Source: Paenibacillus alginolyticus DSM 5050 = NBRC 15375 (GTDB taxonomy: Bacteria > Bacillota > Bacilli > Paenibacillales > NBRC-103111). From it: a stretch of DNA of 64,000 bases. Shown piece by piece: positions 43,979 through 52,262 of this stretch. The translations under genes and the position numbers were made by a program. The stretch covers positions 1 to 64,000 of the forward strand of contig NZ_AUGY01000030.1 in NCBI RefSeq assembly GCF_000422905.1, written 5' to 3'. The stretch's first letter is position 1; the number at the start of each line of letters is the position of its first letter. The notes beneath the pieces are model-generated. The model was given only the letters and a program-made list of their open reading frames with translations, did no database searches and was not told the DNA's origin.

Positions 43979-44812
43979 ATGAAGAATGATATGCTCTCAT
44001 CTCTGCTGGAAACAGCCGAGTTAAAAGTGTTAAAGTTTGATATCCATCGCCGTCGCGAGATGAACTACCGGAACCGAGTATTTCAAGAGTATTACATGAT
44101 GACCTATGTGAGAAAAGGCTCGGCCAAACTCAGGGTTCAAGACAAAGTCTATGTGATTGAACCGGGATCCGTCATTTTTATCCCTACTTTTCTGGAACAT
44201 GACCAATATAAAGATAGCGATGAGGAAACCGAGTTTCTCTGGTGGCATTTTACTTACAAGATTCAGAATGTGATCGATGTGCTGCCGTTTTTACAGATCC
44301 CTTATATCTACCCGTTGAAAAATCACAAAAAATTCGAGGCCGTATTCGACGAATTCGTGCTCGCCACTACACGGGAAGGCCATATCCCTAATATCATTTT
44401 GCAAAAAGCAAAATCCCTTGAATTGCTTTATTTGTTATTAGAAAATGCTATGGGAAGCATGAATACCACGGAGTTGAGACAGCCGTCTCACAGCTTTTTG
44501 TCCATCTTATTGAAAATTGTCACCCAGCCCGAGGCTTCGCTTTCATTATCAGATTTAGCCAAGGATTTACATATGAATTCTACCTACGTAAGCAACCATT
44601 TCAAAGAGATGTTCGGCAAATCTCCGATTCTGCTGCATCGGGAAATGAAAATCGCAAAAGCGAAATCACTTTTGGAAATGCAGGAAATGAACATTACTGA
44701 AATCAGCAGCACCCTCGGATTTAATGACCTCCAAACCTTTACCCGCCTTTTCAAGAAATACACGGGCATTTCCCCCGTTCAATACAAGCGTTTGTTTGAT
44801 AAAAATGTTTAA
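43979..44812 (+). CDS. AraC family transcriptional regulator
   Basis: 277 residues from the ATG at 43979 (AGGGG 9 nt upstream). N-terminal cupin-like AraC binding domain (SAKLRVQDKVYVIEPGSVIF, FLEHDQYKDSDEETEFLWWH), C-terminal two HTHs (LSLSDLAKDLHMNSTYVSNH; MNITEISSTLGFNDLQTFTR, ending YTGISPVQYKR). It diverges from the BchC-like dehydrogenase gene and probably controls it in response to a sugar. Confidence 0.91.
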   Translation: MKNDMLSSLLETAELKVLKFDIHRRREMNYRNRVFQEYYMMTYVRKGSAKLRVQDKVYVIEPGSVIFIPTFLEHDQYKDSDEETEFLWWHFTYKIQNVIDVLPFLQIPYIYPLKNHKKFEAVFDEFVLATTREGHIPNIILQKAKSLELLYLLLENAMGSMNTTELRQPSHSFLSILLKIVTQPEASLSLSDLAKDLHMNSTYVSNHFKEMFGKSPILLHREMKIAKAKSLLEMQEMNITEISSTLGFNDLQTFTRLFKKYTGISPVQYKRLFDKNV

Positions 44813-44869
44813 AAAGCTCTTAAACATCAGCAAAAATATTGAAAGAGTGATAAGTTTGATGCATTAGTA

Positions 44870-44902
44870 AACAGACTGCCGCAAAAATCTCGGCAGTCTG
44901 TT
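44870..44902. terminator. Bidirectional terminator between convergent genes
   Basis: AACAGACTGCCG, loop CAAAAATCT-type and CGGCAGTCTGTT form a perfect 12-bp stem between the AraC and Nudix genes. Confidence 0.8.
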
Positions 44903-44927
44903 AAAAGTGCTTACAGAAAGGTCTTTC

Positions 44928-45899
44928 CTAATAAGTGTTTTTTACCTGAGGAACTTCATGAAAATGCTTGTAGATGAATTTCCCTTTTTCCTTTGCTACC
45001 TTCACCATTTCATCTGCACCTTGAGAGGGTCCACCCACACGGAGGACCGCATCGCAATGGTCTAATAATCTCACTGAAGACGGGTGGAACATTCGATTGA
45101 ATATGTCCTCTCCAATCCCTTTTGAGCCAGCTGTCTCCATCAGTGGAAGTGCATACCATTCGCCTAATACAGGCAAATGTCCCGCTTCATATACTTGAAG
45201 AGCGATTTCGTTCATGAAGCGCATATTTTTCTCAATCAAACGGATATCATCACCGGTGCCAGAACGATAGGGGCCGGCGATGAGGATGTGCTGCGGTTTA
45301 CTAACGGATTCAAGCAGCCCATTGATTTGGGCGTATTGCAAGAGCATAATCGTTTTTGCGTCTTTGATTTCTCCGTTTTTAACCATCTGCAATGCCTGTT
45401 CTAACGAGATTTCCAGTACTTCTATATGCTCCTGTTCTTCCTCTAATCCCCCACCAACACCGGCAAGCATGTTTGCTGTATATTCAGCCATATAAAAGTG
45501 CAGTATCTCGGTCACAGAACCTGGGGACATATAAGCTTCACCGATTTTATGAACATTCTTTACACGATATCCGGTCTCTTCTTCCGTTTCTCGAAGGATA
45601 CTTTCTTCTGGACCGTCATTGTCCAACAAACCTGCACATGCCTCAATAAGCATCCCCGTTCCGTTACCATTTAAATAGGACGGCATTCGAAATTGTCTCG
45701 TTAACACGACTGTTTTCTTCTCGATATTATATAGTAGAATGGTCGCACCATTACCGCGGTCATAAGCCTCTCGAGCTTGAGTTTCCCAAGTACCATCACT
45801 TTTTTGATACATAAAAGTTATTTTCTTTAGTACGTACCAGTTGTTGGATAAAACCTCTTCTTTCACGATACGAACTCTGGGGTTCATCTCTTGTAACAT
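44928..45899 (-). CDS. NudK-like Nudix hydrolase fused to a DUF4406-like domain
   Basis: 323 residues. Residues 1-200 match the GDP-mannose pyrophosphatase NudK pattern (VKEEVLSNNWYVLKKITF, AYDRGNGATILLYN, TRQFRMPSYLNGNGTGMLIE) with a Nudix box AGLLDNDGPEESILRETEEETGY that keeps the REx2EExG core. Residues 205-318 (HILIAGPYRSGTGDDIRLIE, LPVLGEWYALPLMETAG, RLLDHCDAVLRVGGPSQGAD) look like a DUF4406 nucleoside-deoxyribosyltransferase-like domain. The fusion implies linked steps on a nucleotide sugar or nucleoside. GGGAGG precedes the ATG. Confidence 0.85.
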   Translation of the reverse strand: MLQEMNPRVRIVKEEVLSNNWYVLKKITFMYQKSDGTWETQAREAYDRGNGATILLYNIEKKTVVLTRQFRMPSYLNGNGTGMLIEACAGLLDNDGPEESILRETEEETGYRVKNVHKIGEAYMSPGSVTEILHFYMAEYTANMLAGVGGGLEEEQEHIEVLEISLEQALQMVKNGEIKDAKTIMLLQYAQINGLLESVSKPQHILIAGPYRSGTGDDIRLIEKNMRFMNEIALQVYEAGHLPVLGEWYALPLMETAGSKGIGEDIFNRMFHPSSVRLLDHCDAVLRVGGPSQGADEMVKVAKEKGKFIYKHFHEVPQVKNTY

Positions 45900-45905
45900 C
45901 GTTGT

Positions 45906-46779
45906 TTATTTCCTCCCTAAGAAAAATCCGGATTCTTTCGTTATATATATGCTTCCCTCTAGCTCTAGCTTGGTACTTATAAACTTTCTGAATTTATCTA
46001 AAGTAACTCCATTAAGAACCTCTCTAGCATTCATTGGAGTTGAAGTTATGTAATTGATAAGCGGTTGAATTTCATCTACAAGCATATGGTCTTCATACTG
46101 AATACATTCGATCTCAGAAAACCAAGGGGACAAAATTTCCTTACCGTTATCTAAATGAAATCGTTCAATTACATGATCCAGCACCTATATTTCGGCTCCA
46201 TAATGCCGCATCGCCACAACCGAGTTCTAAAACCCTCAAATTAGGTGAATGGCTCAAATGCTCAAAAAGCCATCGGTGCCAACCGATTTTATTTACACTG
46301 AATTTATCGTATAACTGAATTCTTGTTTGTAGTCGGCACGCGTTGTGATATTGCTCAACCCAATCTATTTCCACGTGAATGGCATGAATAAGATTACCCA
46401 GACTTTCCCAATCCACTTGTTCCAATTTATCACCTAGAATACCCATGGATTCATTAATGGCTTTCACCACATACTGCATATGGGCAATTTTTTGCTGAAT
46501 AATTTCTTTTTACATGACTAAAGAACTTCTCAAATCATGTATGGGTAATGAATTGTCTTGAATGATTTGTTTAATTTCGTTGAGTGATAATCCGATATAT
46601 TTTAAAGTCTGAATCTTTTGCAGACGAATTAAATCTTCTTTGCTATACATCCGTAGGGAAGCATGATCATAATGTGATGGATTTAACAATCCAATCTGAT
46701 CGTAGTATCGCAAAGTTCTAATCGTTATCCCGGTTCGTCGGGCAATCTGCCCTGTAGTTAGGTAATCCTCACGCTTCAA
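45906..46779 (-). pseudogene. MerR-methyltransferase fusion gene, disabled twice
   Basis: From a TTG at 46779, a MerR helix-turn-helix (TTGQIARRTGITIRTLRYYD) runs to LRSSLVM and a TAA at 46510-46512. The same frame continues past the stop (KEIIQQKIAHMQYVVKAINE) into a SAM-methyltransferase domain with motif I VLELGCGDAALWSRNIG. It then goes off frame near 46175, while the next frame (from about 46184) encodes the family C-terminus (DHVIERFHLDNGKEILSPWF...). A single-base CAA to TAA change and an internal deletion of the middle of the methyltransferase explain this. Confidence 0.8.
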
Positions 46780-46889
46780 GTCACATTTCCCTCCTTCTGA
46801 ATTCCTTGATCAATCTTAGGAAATCCTTGAGGATGCCGCCGATGCCACTCCCATGCACTCTCGACATGCGGATGTATGGCTTCCAACAT
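46776..46889 (-). CDS. Short ORF upstream of the MerR pseudogene (37 residues)
   Basis: ATG at 46889 with GGAGGAG 7 nt upstream; the TGA overlaps the MerR TTG start. Product starts MLEAIHPHVESAWEWHRRHP. No family recognised. It may be a gene fragment or a leader. Confidence 0.35.
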   Translation of the reverse strand: MLEAIHPHVESAWEWHRRHPQGFPKIDQGIQKEGNVT

Positions 46890-47206
46890 AACCCGCTCCT
46901 CCACAAATTAATACCGCCATAATCTTTCCTCCACTAATCTCAATAAGTATTATTTATTATATAGGGTTACGTTACGTTACGTTCAAGCATTATTTTTGAT
47001 GAGTTGAGCCACGGGATGTGTTGGCAAACAACCAGTCTTTACGTTTATGTTCAAGAGCTTTATCGAATAATTGGATGTTCAGTAATACCCCAGCCGCACG
47101 ACCTGTATAAGTGTTAAACTTCAGCAAAGTTGTGCTCTATTTTTGTAAATCCGATACCTATACACTAATCTCGAGGGGAAATAAACCCGTTAGAGGAGGT
47201 ATTGTA
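46890..47206. other. Intergenic region with a possible gene scrap
   Basis: No complete gene seen. TTACG is repeated four times at about 46964-46985. On the minus strand, 46990-47130 is open for about 45 codons without a start (includes GRAAGVLLNIQLFDKALEHK), perhaps the tail of a lost gene. A GAGGAGG ribosome-binding site for the next gene lies at 47193-47199. Confidence 0.4.
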
Positions 47207-48205
47207 ATGGAAACACTGCGTATCGTTTTCACAGAAAAGCAAAAGGTGGAGGTCCGAAAGGAAACGTTCGATCCTGCACTCGGCCAGACCGAAATTTTAT
47301 GTGCCGCTCTATGCTCCCTGATTAGTACAGGGACAGAGCTTCAATGCCTTAGAGGTGTATTTGACCCTGAGACCAACTGGTCGGACTGGGTTAAGTATCC
47401 TTTCTATCCCGGTTATTGCATGGTGGCTGAAGTGCTTGAAATCGGGCCTGAAGTTAAGGGGATACAAAAAGGAGATCGTGTGTTTGTCGAGAATTCGCAC
47501 ACGCAATATTTTAAAACAGATGCCAAGCATGCCTATCTTCTTCCGCAGAATATCAGCGCCGAGCAAGGCGTATGGATCAATCTTTCCAAAACAACACAGC
47601 TTGGTGTAAGAAGAGCAGAGCTGCAGTTAGGAGAAACGGTAGGTGTCATCGGACTCGGACTTCTCGGACAGCTGGTTACCCAATATTTATATCTGTCTGG
47701 GGTCAAAGAAATTTTCGCCATCGATCCTGCAGAGAGCCGCTTGCAACTGGTTGGGCAAAGACCAGGCATACATCTGCTCCCCATGGATGCGGGAAAAGCA
47801 CATGAGGAAATCAAGCGTAAAACAGATGGCAGGATGCTGGATGTTATCTTTGACATTACCGGACATCCGGCCGTTTTAGCCCAAGCCACTCGGCTCGTCA
47901 GGCCTTTGGGGCGAGTTATTTTGCTGGGGGATACAGCAACACCTTCTGAGCAGGGAATGGGCCGCAATGTTGTGTCCAATTCTGTTTCCATTCTGGGTAT
48001 CCACGCCCAAATGAATTACAACGGTTGGAATCATCCCCAAATGGCCGCTCTATTCTTAAGCTATATCGCGCAAGGACGAATGGATGTGTCCTCTTTGATA
48101 ACCCATCATTATTCTCCATCAGAGGCCCCTCAGGTGTACGATTCATTGGTGCAAAACCGCAGTTCTGCCATGGGTGTTTTGTTTGATTGGACGAAATTAA
48201 AATGA
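47207..48205 (+). CDS. Zinc-type medium-chain dehydrogenase, BchC-like group
   Basis: 332 residues from the ATG at 47207 (GAGGAGG upstream). Same subgroup as the dehydrogenase at 42767-43792: SLISTGTELQCLRG, YPGYCMVAEVLEIGPEVKG, Rossmann motif VGVIGLGLLGQLVTQYL. No classical zinc ligands. Its stop overlaps the frame of the next Gfo/Idh gene, so the two act in one operon, probably on the same sugar or polyol derivative. Confidence 0.87.
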   Translation: METLRIVFTEKQKVEVRKETFDPALGQTEILCAALCSLISTGTELQCLRGVFDPETNWSDWVKYPFYPGYCMVAEVLEIGPEVKGIQKGDRVFVENSHTQYFKTDAKHAYLLPQNISAEQGVWINLSKTTQLGVRRAELQLGETVGVIGLGLLGQLVTQYLYLSGVKEIFAIDPAESRLQLVGQRPGIHLLPMDAGKAHEEIKRKTDGRMLDVIFDITGHPAVLAQATRLVRPLGRVILLGDTATPSEQGMGRNVVSNSVSILGIHAQMNYNGWNHPQMAALFLSYIAQGRMDVSSLITHHYSPSEAPQVYDSLVQNRSSAMGVLFDWTKLK

Positions 48206-48231
48206 TGAAATCGGAAGAGAGGAATCGCATT

Positions 48232-49281
48232 GTGAAATCGCAATTGAGGGTAGGACTTATTGGATGCGGGGCCATTTTACAGCGCCGCCACTTGCCTGAG
48301 TACCTAGCACATAAGGATGTAGTCATTGTAGCTGTATGTGATCCTAATTTGGAACGTGCACAAGAAGTCGCTAGACAGTTTGGTATACCGAATGCCTATG
48401 AAACACATCTACAACTGCTGCAGAGTGGTGGCATTGACGCCGTTTCCGTCTGTACGCCGAATCATCTTCACAGCTCCGTGTCCATTGAAGCTATGGAATT
48501 GGGCCTGCACGTACTGGTTGAAAAGCCGATGGCCACCTCTCTGAAAGAAGCAGAAGCCATGATTCGCACGGCCAAAGAACAGAATGTATTTTTGATGGTC
48601 GGCCACAATCAAAGGTTTATGCCAGCACACAGCAAAGCGAAAGACATTTTACAATCCGGAAAATTAGGCAAGGTGTTAAGCTTTAGTACGACATTCGCTC
48701 ACTCGGGACCCGAACATTGGAGCATAGATGGCAAAAACAGCTGGTTTTTCAACCAGGAGCATGCCTTTTCCGGAGCATTAGACGATTTAGGCATCCATAA
48801 AGCGGATTTGATCCACTGGCTGTTGGAAGACAGTATCACGGAAGTCACGGCATTTTGCTCGACGCTGCATAAACCTACGAACGTGGACGATCACTCGATG
48901 ATATTATTGAAAACAGCGAACGGAACCGTAGGCTCGTTAACAGCCAGCTGGACCAATTATGCGAATGAAATAAACGCCACTATTTTATACTGCGAAAAAG
49001 GTACACTGAAAATCGGAACCGATGATCGATTCGGGGTGATTGTTGAATACTCAGACGGTATGAGGGATTACCATGAAGTCGGGGCATTGCAAACCAACAA
49101 GGCAGGGGAGCAGCATAATTCAGGCGTTATTCATCATTTTGTTAATGGTATCCTGTCTGGAAACGGCCATGAAATTACCGGAGTGGATGGGTATAGAGCG
49201 CTTCAGACCATACTTGCGGGTATGGAGTCCCAGAATTTGAAGAAAGTCGTCGCTATTCCAGAGTTGGCGGTAATTAACTAA
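48232..49281 (+). CDS. Gfo/Idh/MocA family oxidoreductase
   Basis: About 349 residues from the GTG at 48232 (AGAGG 9 nt upstream); an ATG at 48202 overlapping the previous stop is also possible but lacks a ribosome-binding site. N-terminal Rossmann motif RVGLIGCGAILQRRHLPEYL, then VSVCTPNHLHSSVSIEAMELGLHVLVEKPMA with the conserved EKP lysine, and a C-terminal substrate domain (DDLGIHKADLIHWLLED, with the usual Asp and His). NAD(P)-dependent oxidation of an unidentified sugar, inositol or amino sugar. Confidence 0.9.
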   Translation: MKSQLRVGLIGCGAILQRRHLPEYLAHKDVVIVAVCDPNLERAQEVARQFGIPNAYETHLQLLQSGGIDAVSVCTPNHLHSSVSIEAMELGLHVLVEKPMATSLKEAEAMIRTAKEQNVFLMVGHNQRFMPAHSKAKDILQSGKLGKVLSFSTTFAHSGPEHWSIDGKNSWFFNQEHAFSGALDDLGIHKADLIHWLLEDSITEVTAFCSTLHKPTNVDDHSMILLKTANGTVGSLTASWTNYANEINATILYCEKGTLKIGTDDRFGVIVEYSDGMRDYHEVGALQTNKAGEQHNSGVIHHFVNGILSGNGHEITGVDGYRALQTILAGMESQNLKKVVAIPELAVIN

Positions 49282-49296
49282 GTCTTTTCTATAATT

Positions 49297-49340
49297 AAAA
49301 AGTGCCCCTCCCACGCGATTGCAATGAGAGAGGCACTTTT
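49297..49340. terminator. Bidirectional terminator, first of a matched pair
   Basis: AAAAGTGCCCCTC and GAGAGGCACTTTT pair around an 18-nt loop. It serves the convergent Gfo/Idh and XylR-type genes. Nearly the same sequence forms the terminator at 53332-53376. Confidence 0.85.
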
Positions 49341-49344
49341 GCTA

Positions 49345-50559
49345 TTACAAATCTTGCATGCGATGTTTATTCTGCTGCCGATACTGCCCAGGCCTGATTC
49401 CAGTCGCTCTTTTGAAGACTACGCTCATATATTCTGTATGTTTGAATCCGATGCGTTCGGCGATGACGGCTAAGGAAAGTTTAGTATCTAGGAGTAGTTT
49501 TTTTACAAGCTTTAGTTTTACATTTATGATTTCATCGTGCGGTGTGCGACCCAATGCTTTCTGGAATCGGCTTTCCAATATGCGACGCGAAACCTTAAGT
49601 TGTTCGAGAATATCTTGAACTTGAATGTCATCGTAGGCATGATTACGAATAAATCGCACGGCATCGGATACTATTTTATCCTCTACGGCAAGAACATCTG
49701 TTGACAATCTGACCTCCACATTTACGGGTTCAATCAAGTGCATTTGTCCTCCTATGACTTCACCTGACATCATACGCTCGAGTAATTCCGCTGCTTGGTA
49801 GCCTGTCTTGACGGCATTCGTTTTGATGCTGGATAAGGGAGGATTGGATAATTCGCACAGGAGCTCATCATTATCCACACCTAGGACAGCCACTTCATCA
49901 GGAACGGCAATCCCAGCAACCCGGCAAGCCTCGAGAAGCTGTTGGCCGCAAATGTCATAACACGCCATTATCCCTATCGGCTTGGGTAGGTCATACAACC
50001 ATTGGACCAGCTTATCTCTTTCTGTCTTCCATGATTTTTCACCTAATCGATTTTCAGAGGCTTCATAAATATGGCAATCATAACCTCTCTCCGCAAGATA
50101 TGCCGCCAAATAGGTACATCGTAATTTTGACCATCGAAAACGAGAGTCCCCGTAAAATCCTATATGTTTAAAGCCTCTTTCGAGAAAATGCTCCGCAGCC
50201 AATTGGGCAATGGATTGATCATTGGTCTCTACATAAGGAAGGCTCGGAATCATTCTTGAGGCACTGAGGTCTACGGTTGGCAGACCCGCGTCCTTAATAA
50301 ACCGAGCGGTTTGCTCGTTTTCGATACGAGCGATAATGCCATCCCCCTGCCACTCACGCAGCCAAGTCAAATCGGTGTTATTTCGGCTATATTCACTAAG
50401 AAATATCGACCAAGGACGGTTTTCACGCAAATAGGTGTTTATCCCGCTAAGAAGTCCACGAGCGTACCCATTCGAAGTTTCAATTAACAGAGCGACTTGT
50501 TTTTGCTGTGGATTCGTTATAGATGAATTTTCGTTGAATCCTGATGTGAATAAACTCAT
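49345..50559 (-). CDS. XylR-type regulator (LacI-like binding domain plus AraC HTH)
   Basis: 404 residues from the ATG at 50559 (AGGTG 7 nt upstream). Residues 25-290 have a type 1 binding-protein fold (VALLIETSNGYARGLLSGIN, IIARIENEQTARF, GIMACYDICGQQLLEACRVAGI, VAVLGVDNDELLCELSNPPLSS). The C-terminus carries two AraC HTHs (IQVQDILEQLKVSRRILESR; LSLAVIAERIGFKHTEYMSV, ending TGIRPGQYRQ). This layout is that of Escherichia coli XylR. It diverges from a Gfo/Idh gene and likely activates it in response to a sugar. Confidence 0.9.
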   Translation of the reverse strand: MSLFTSGFNENSSITNPQQKQVALLIETSNGYARGLLSGINTYLRENRPWSIFLSEYSRNNTDLTWLREWQGDGIIARIENEQTARFIKDAGLPTVDLSASRMIPSLPYVETNDQSIAQLAAEHFLERGFKHIGFYGDSRFRWSKLRCTYLAAYLAERGYDCHIYEASENRLGEKSWKTERDKLVQWLYDLPKPIGIMACYDICGQQLLEACRVAGIAVPDEVAVLGVDNDELLCELSNPPLSSIKTNAVKTGYQAAELLERMMSGEVIGGQMHLIEPVNVEVRLSTDVLAVEDKIVSDAVRFIRNHAYDDIQVQDILEQLKVSRRILESRFQKALGRTPHDEIINVKLKLVKKLLLDTKLSLAVIAERIGFKHTEYMSVVFKRATGIRPGQYRQQNKHRMQDL

Positions 50560-50637
50560 TAGTGAACACCTCATTTTCGCACTTCCTTTAATATATGGTT
50601 ATATTTTGATATTTACAACTAGGAAAGATAGGTGAAA

Positions 50638-50666
50638 AATCTCATTTTAAAAGCAAATAATCTCAT
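50638..50666 (+). promoter_or_regulatory. Candidate XylR/AraC-type operator, direct repeat spaced 21 bp
   Basis: AATCTCAT occurs at 50638-50645 and 50659-50666, exactly 21 bp (two helical turns) apart, in the divergent region. AraC-type proteins often bind such same-face direct repeats. A TATAAA -10-like box follows at about 50700. Confidence 0.4.
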
Positions 50667-50730
50667 CGACTTCTTTTGTTTTTTGCTCTAAAGTCAAGCT
50701 ATAAATGGAATAGGATAGGAGGATCCAACT

Positions 50731-51834
50731 GTGTCTTCAAAAATACGAGTCGCCATAATCGGTTTAGGTTTTGGGGCTGAATTTATACCCATTTATCAAA
50801 ACCATCCCCATGCGGACATCTACGCCATCTGTCAAAGAACAACGGATAAACTGAATCAGATAGGTGACCATTTCGGTATCCCAGTTAGATATTCCAGTTT
50901 CGATGACATGCTAAAGGACGACAACATTGATGCTGTGCATATTAATTCTCCAATCCCTAACCATGCCGAGCAAAGCATTACCGCATTGTTGGCAGGCAAG
51001 CATGTAGCTTGTACGGTTCCTATGGCGACAACTGTTGAAGATTGTAGGCGAATAGTCGAAGCTGGGCAGCTGTCTGGGAAAAATTATATGATGATGGAAA
51101 CCTGCGTTTATACTCGCGAGTTTCTATATGTGAAAGCTTTGCGAGACAGCGGCCAACTTGGGAGGATTCAGTTTCTGCGCGGAGCTCATCAACAAGAGAT
51201 GTCAGGCTGGCCTGGATATTGGGAAGGCCTCCCACCCATGCATTATGCAACACACGCGGTTAGCCCATTGCTCGCACTAGCCGGTAAGGAAGCAGAATTC
51301 GTCACGTGCATGGGCTCAGGACAAATAGCTGATAAGCTTGCTGCCAAATACGGGTCGCCTTTTGCAGTCGAATCCGCGATATTCCGACTTCGTGACTCTA
51401 ACCTTGCCATGGAGGTTACGCGCTCTCTCTTTGAAACATCACGCGAATATGTGGAAAGCTTTGACGTTTATGCGGATCAAATGAGCTTTGAATGGCAGCA
51501 GTTAGAGGGGGAAGAACCTGTTATCTTCACAGGTGAGAATGCCAAGCGGGTTGAAATTCCAGATTATGCGCACTTGCTCCCAGAAGGCATACGTAAATAT
51601 ACGCTGGAGGGTGTCTATGATTCAGCAGATAACGTACATTTATCCTTTAAACAAGGAAACGGGCATGGTGGCTCCCATCCGCATTTGGCACACGAATTCA
51701 TCATGAGCATAGTTGAGAAACGTGAGTCTTTCCCCAACGTCTATACGTCTGCCAATTGGACTTGTGCCGGCATATGCGCACATGAATCCGCCATGAACAA
51801 TGGTGAGCAAGTGAAGCTGCCCGTATTCCGTTAA
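50731..51834 (+). CDS. Gfo/Idh/MocA family oxidoreductase
   Basis: 367 residues from a GTG at 50731 with TAGGAGG upstream. Rossmann motif RVAIIGLGFGAEFIPIYQ, then VHINSPIPNHAEQSITALLAGKHVACTVPMATT; the usual EKP is replaced by VPM, so the conserved lysine is missing at that place. The C-terminal domain keeps a His-rich end (HGGSHPHLAHEF). It may have altered catalysis or use another residue. First gene of the XylR-facing operon. Confidence 0.88.
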   Translation: MSSKIRVAIIGLGFGAEFIPIYQNHPHADIYAICQRTTDKLNQIGDHFGIPVRYSSFDDMLKDDNIDAVHINSPIPNHAEQSITALLAGKHVACTVPMATTVEDCRRIVEAGQLSGKNYMMMETCVYTREFLYVKALRDSGQLGRIQFLRGAHQQEMSGWPGYWEGLPPMHYATHAVSPLLALAGKEAEFVTCMGSGQIADKLAAKYGSPFAVESAIFRLRDSNLAMEVTRSLFETSREYVESFDVYADQMSFEWQQLEGEEPVIFTGENAKRVEIPDYAHLLPEGIRKYTLEGVYDSADNVHLSFKQGNGHGGSHPHLAHEFIMSIVEKRESFPNVYTSANWTCAGICAHESAMNNGEQVKLPVFR

Positions 51835-51862
51835 GTTATTTCGTAGATGGAGGTCATCCCCA

Positions 51863-52246
51863 TTGAATATCCCCTATTTAAGAGCTGAAACCGATGAACA
51901 AAGCATACGTATTTATCGTGGCAATCATCCAGATCCGATTCTTGTACAGAGAAGCAGAAGGAAAACGCGCTCGTTGGGTTTCCTGCAGCATGCCAATTGA
52001 AGGCCGAACTGATAACGCCGGCTTTGTGTTTATGGACCATCCGAACAATCCGGAGCATCCTGTGCCATGGCGCGTTGATGGAGAATTAGGGATTTCCCCA
52101 AGCCGTTGTATTGCAGGTCAGTGGGAGCTGGGTAAAGCCGAAATACAAATCCATCAATATCGGATACTCGTATTTTGTGGTGATAGGGATCCATCCCTTG
52201 TGAATAACAATTGGCGAGATTTTTGCATTAAAACATCAATGAACTA
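51863..52246 (+). pseudogene. PmoA-like (DUF6807) gene remnant, internally deleted
   Basis: From a TTG at 51863 (GGAGG 9 nt upstream) the frame encodes LNIPYLRAETDEQSIRIYRG and HPDPILVQ, then runs into unrelated sequence. In the +1 frame the rest encodes a PmoA-type C-terminus: GKRARWVSCSMPIEG, FVFMDHPNNPEHPVPWRVDG, LGISPSRCIAGQWEL, up to a TAG at 52244. A complete member has roughly 300 residues, so about 150 are missing together with a frameshift. An ATG at 51894 opens the second frame, but it lacks a ribosome-binding site and the start region is not family-like. Confidence 0.6.
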
Positions 52247-52262
52247 GGAGTGATCCCCCATT

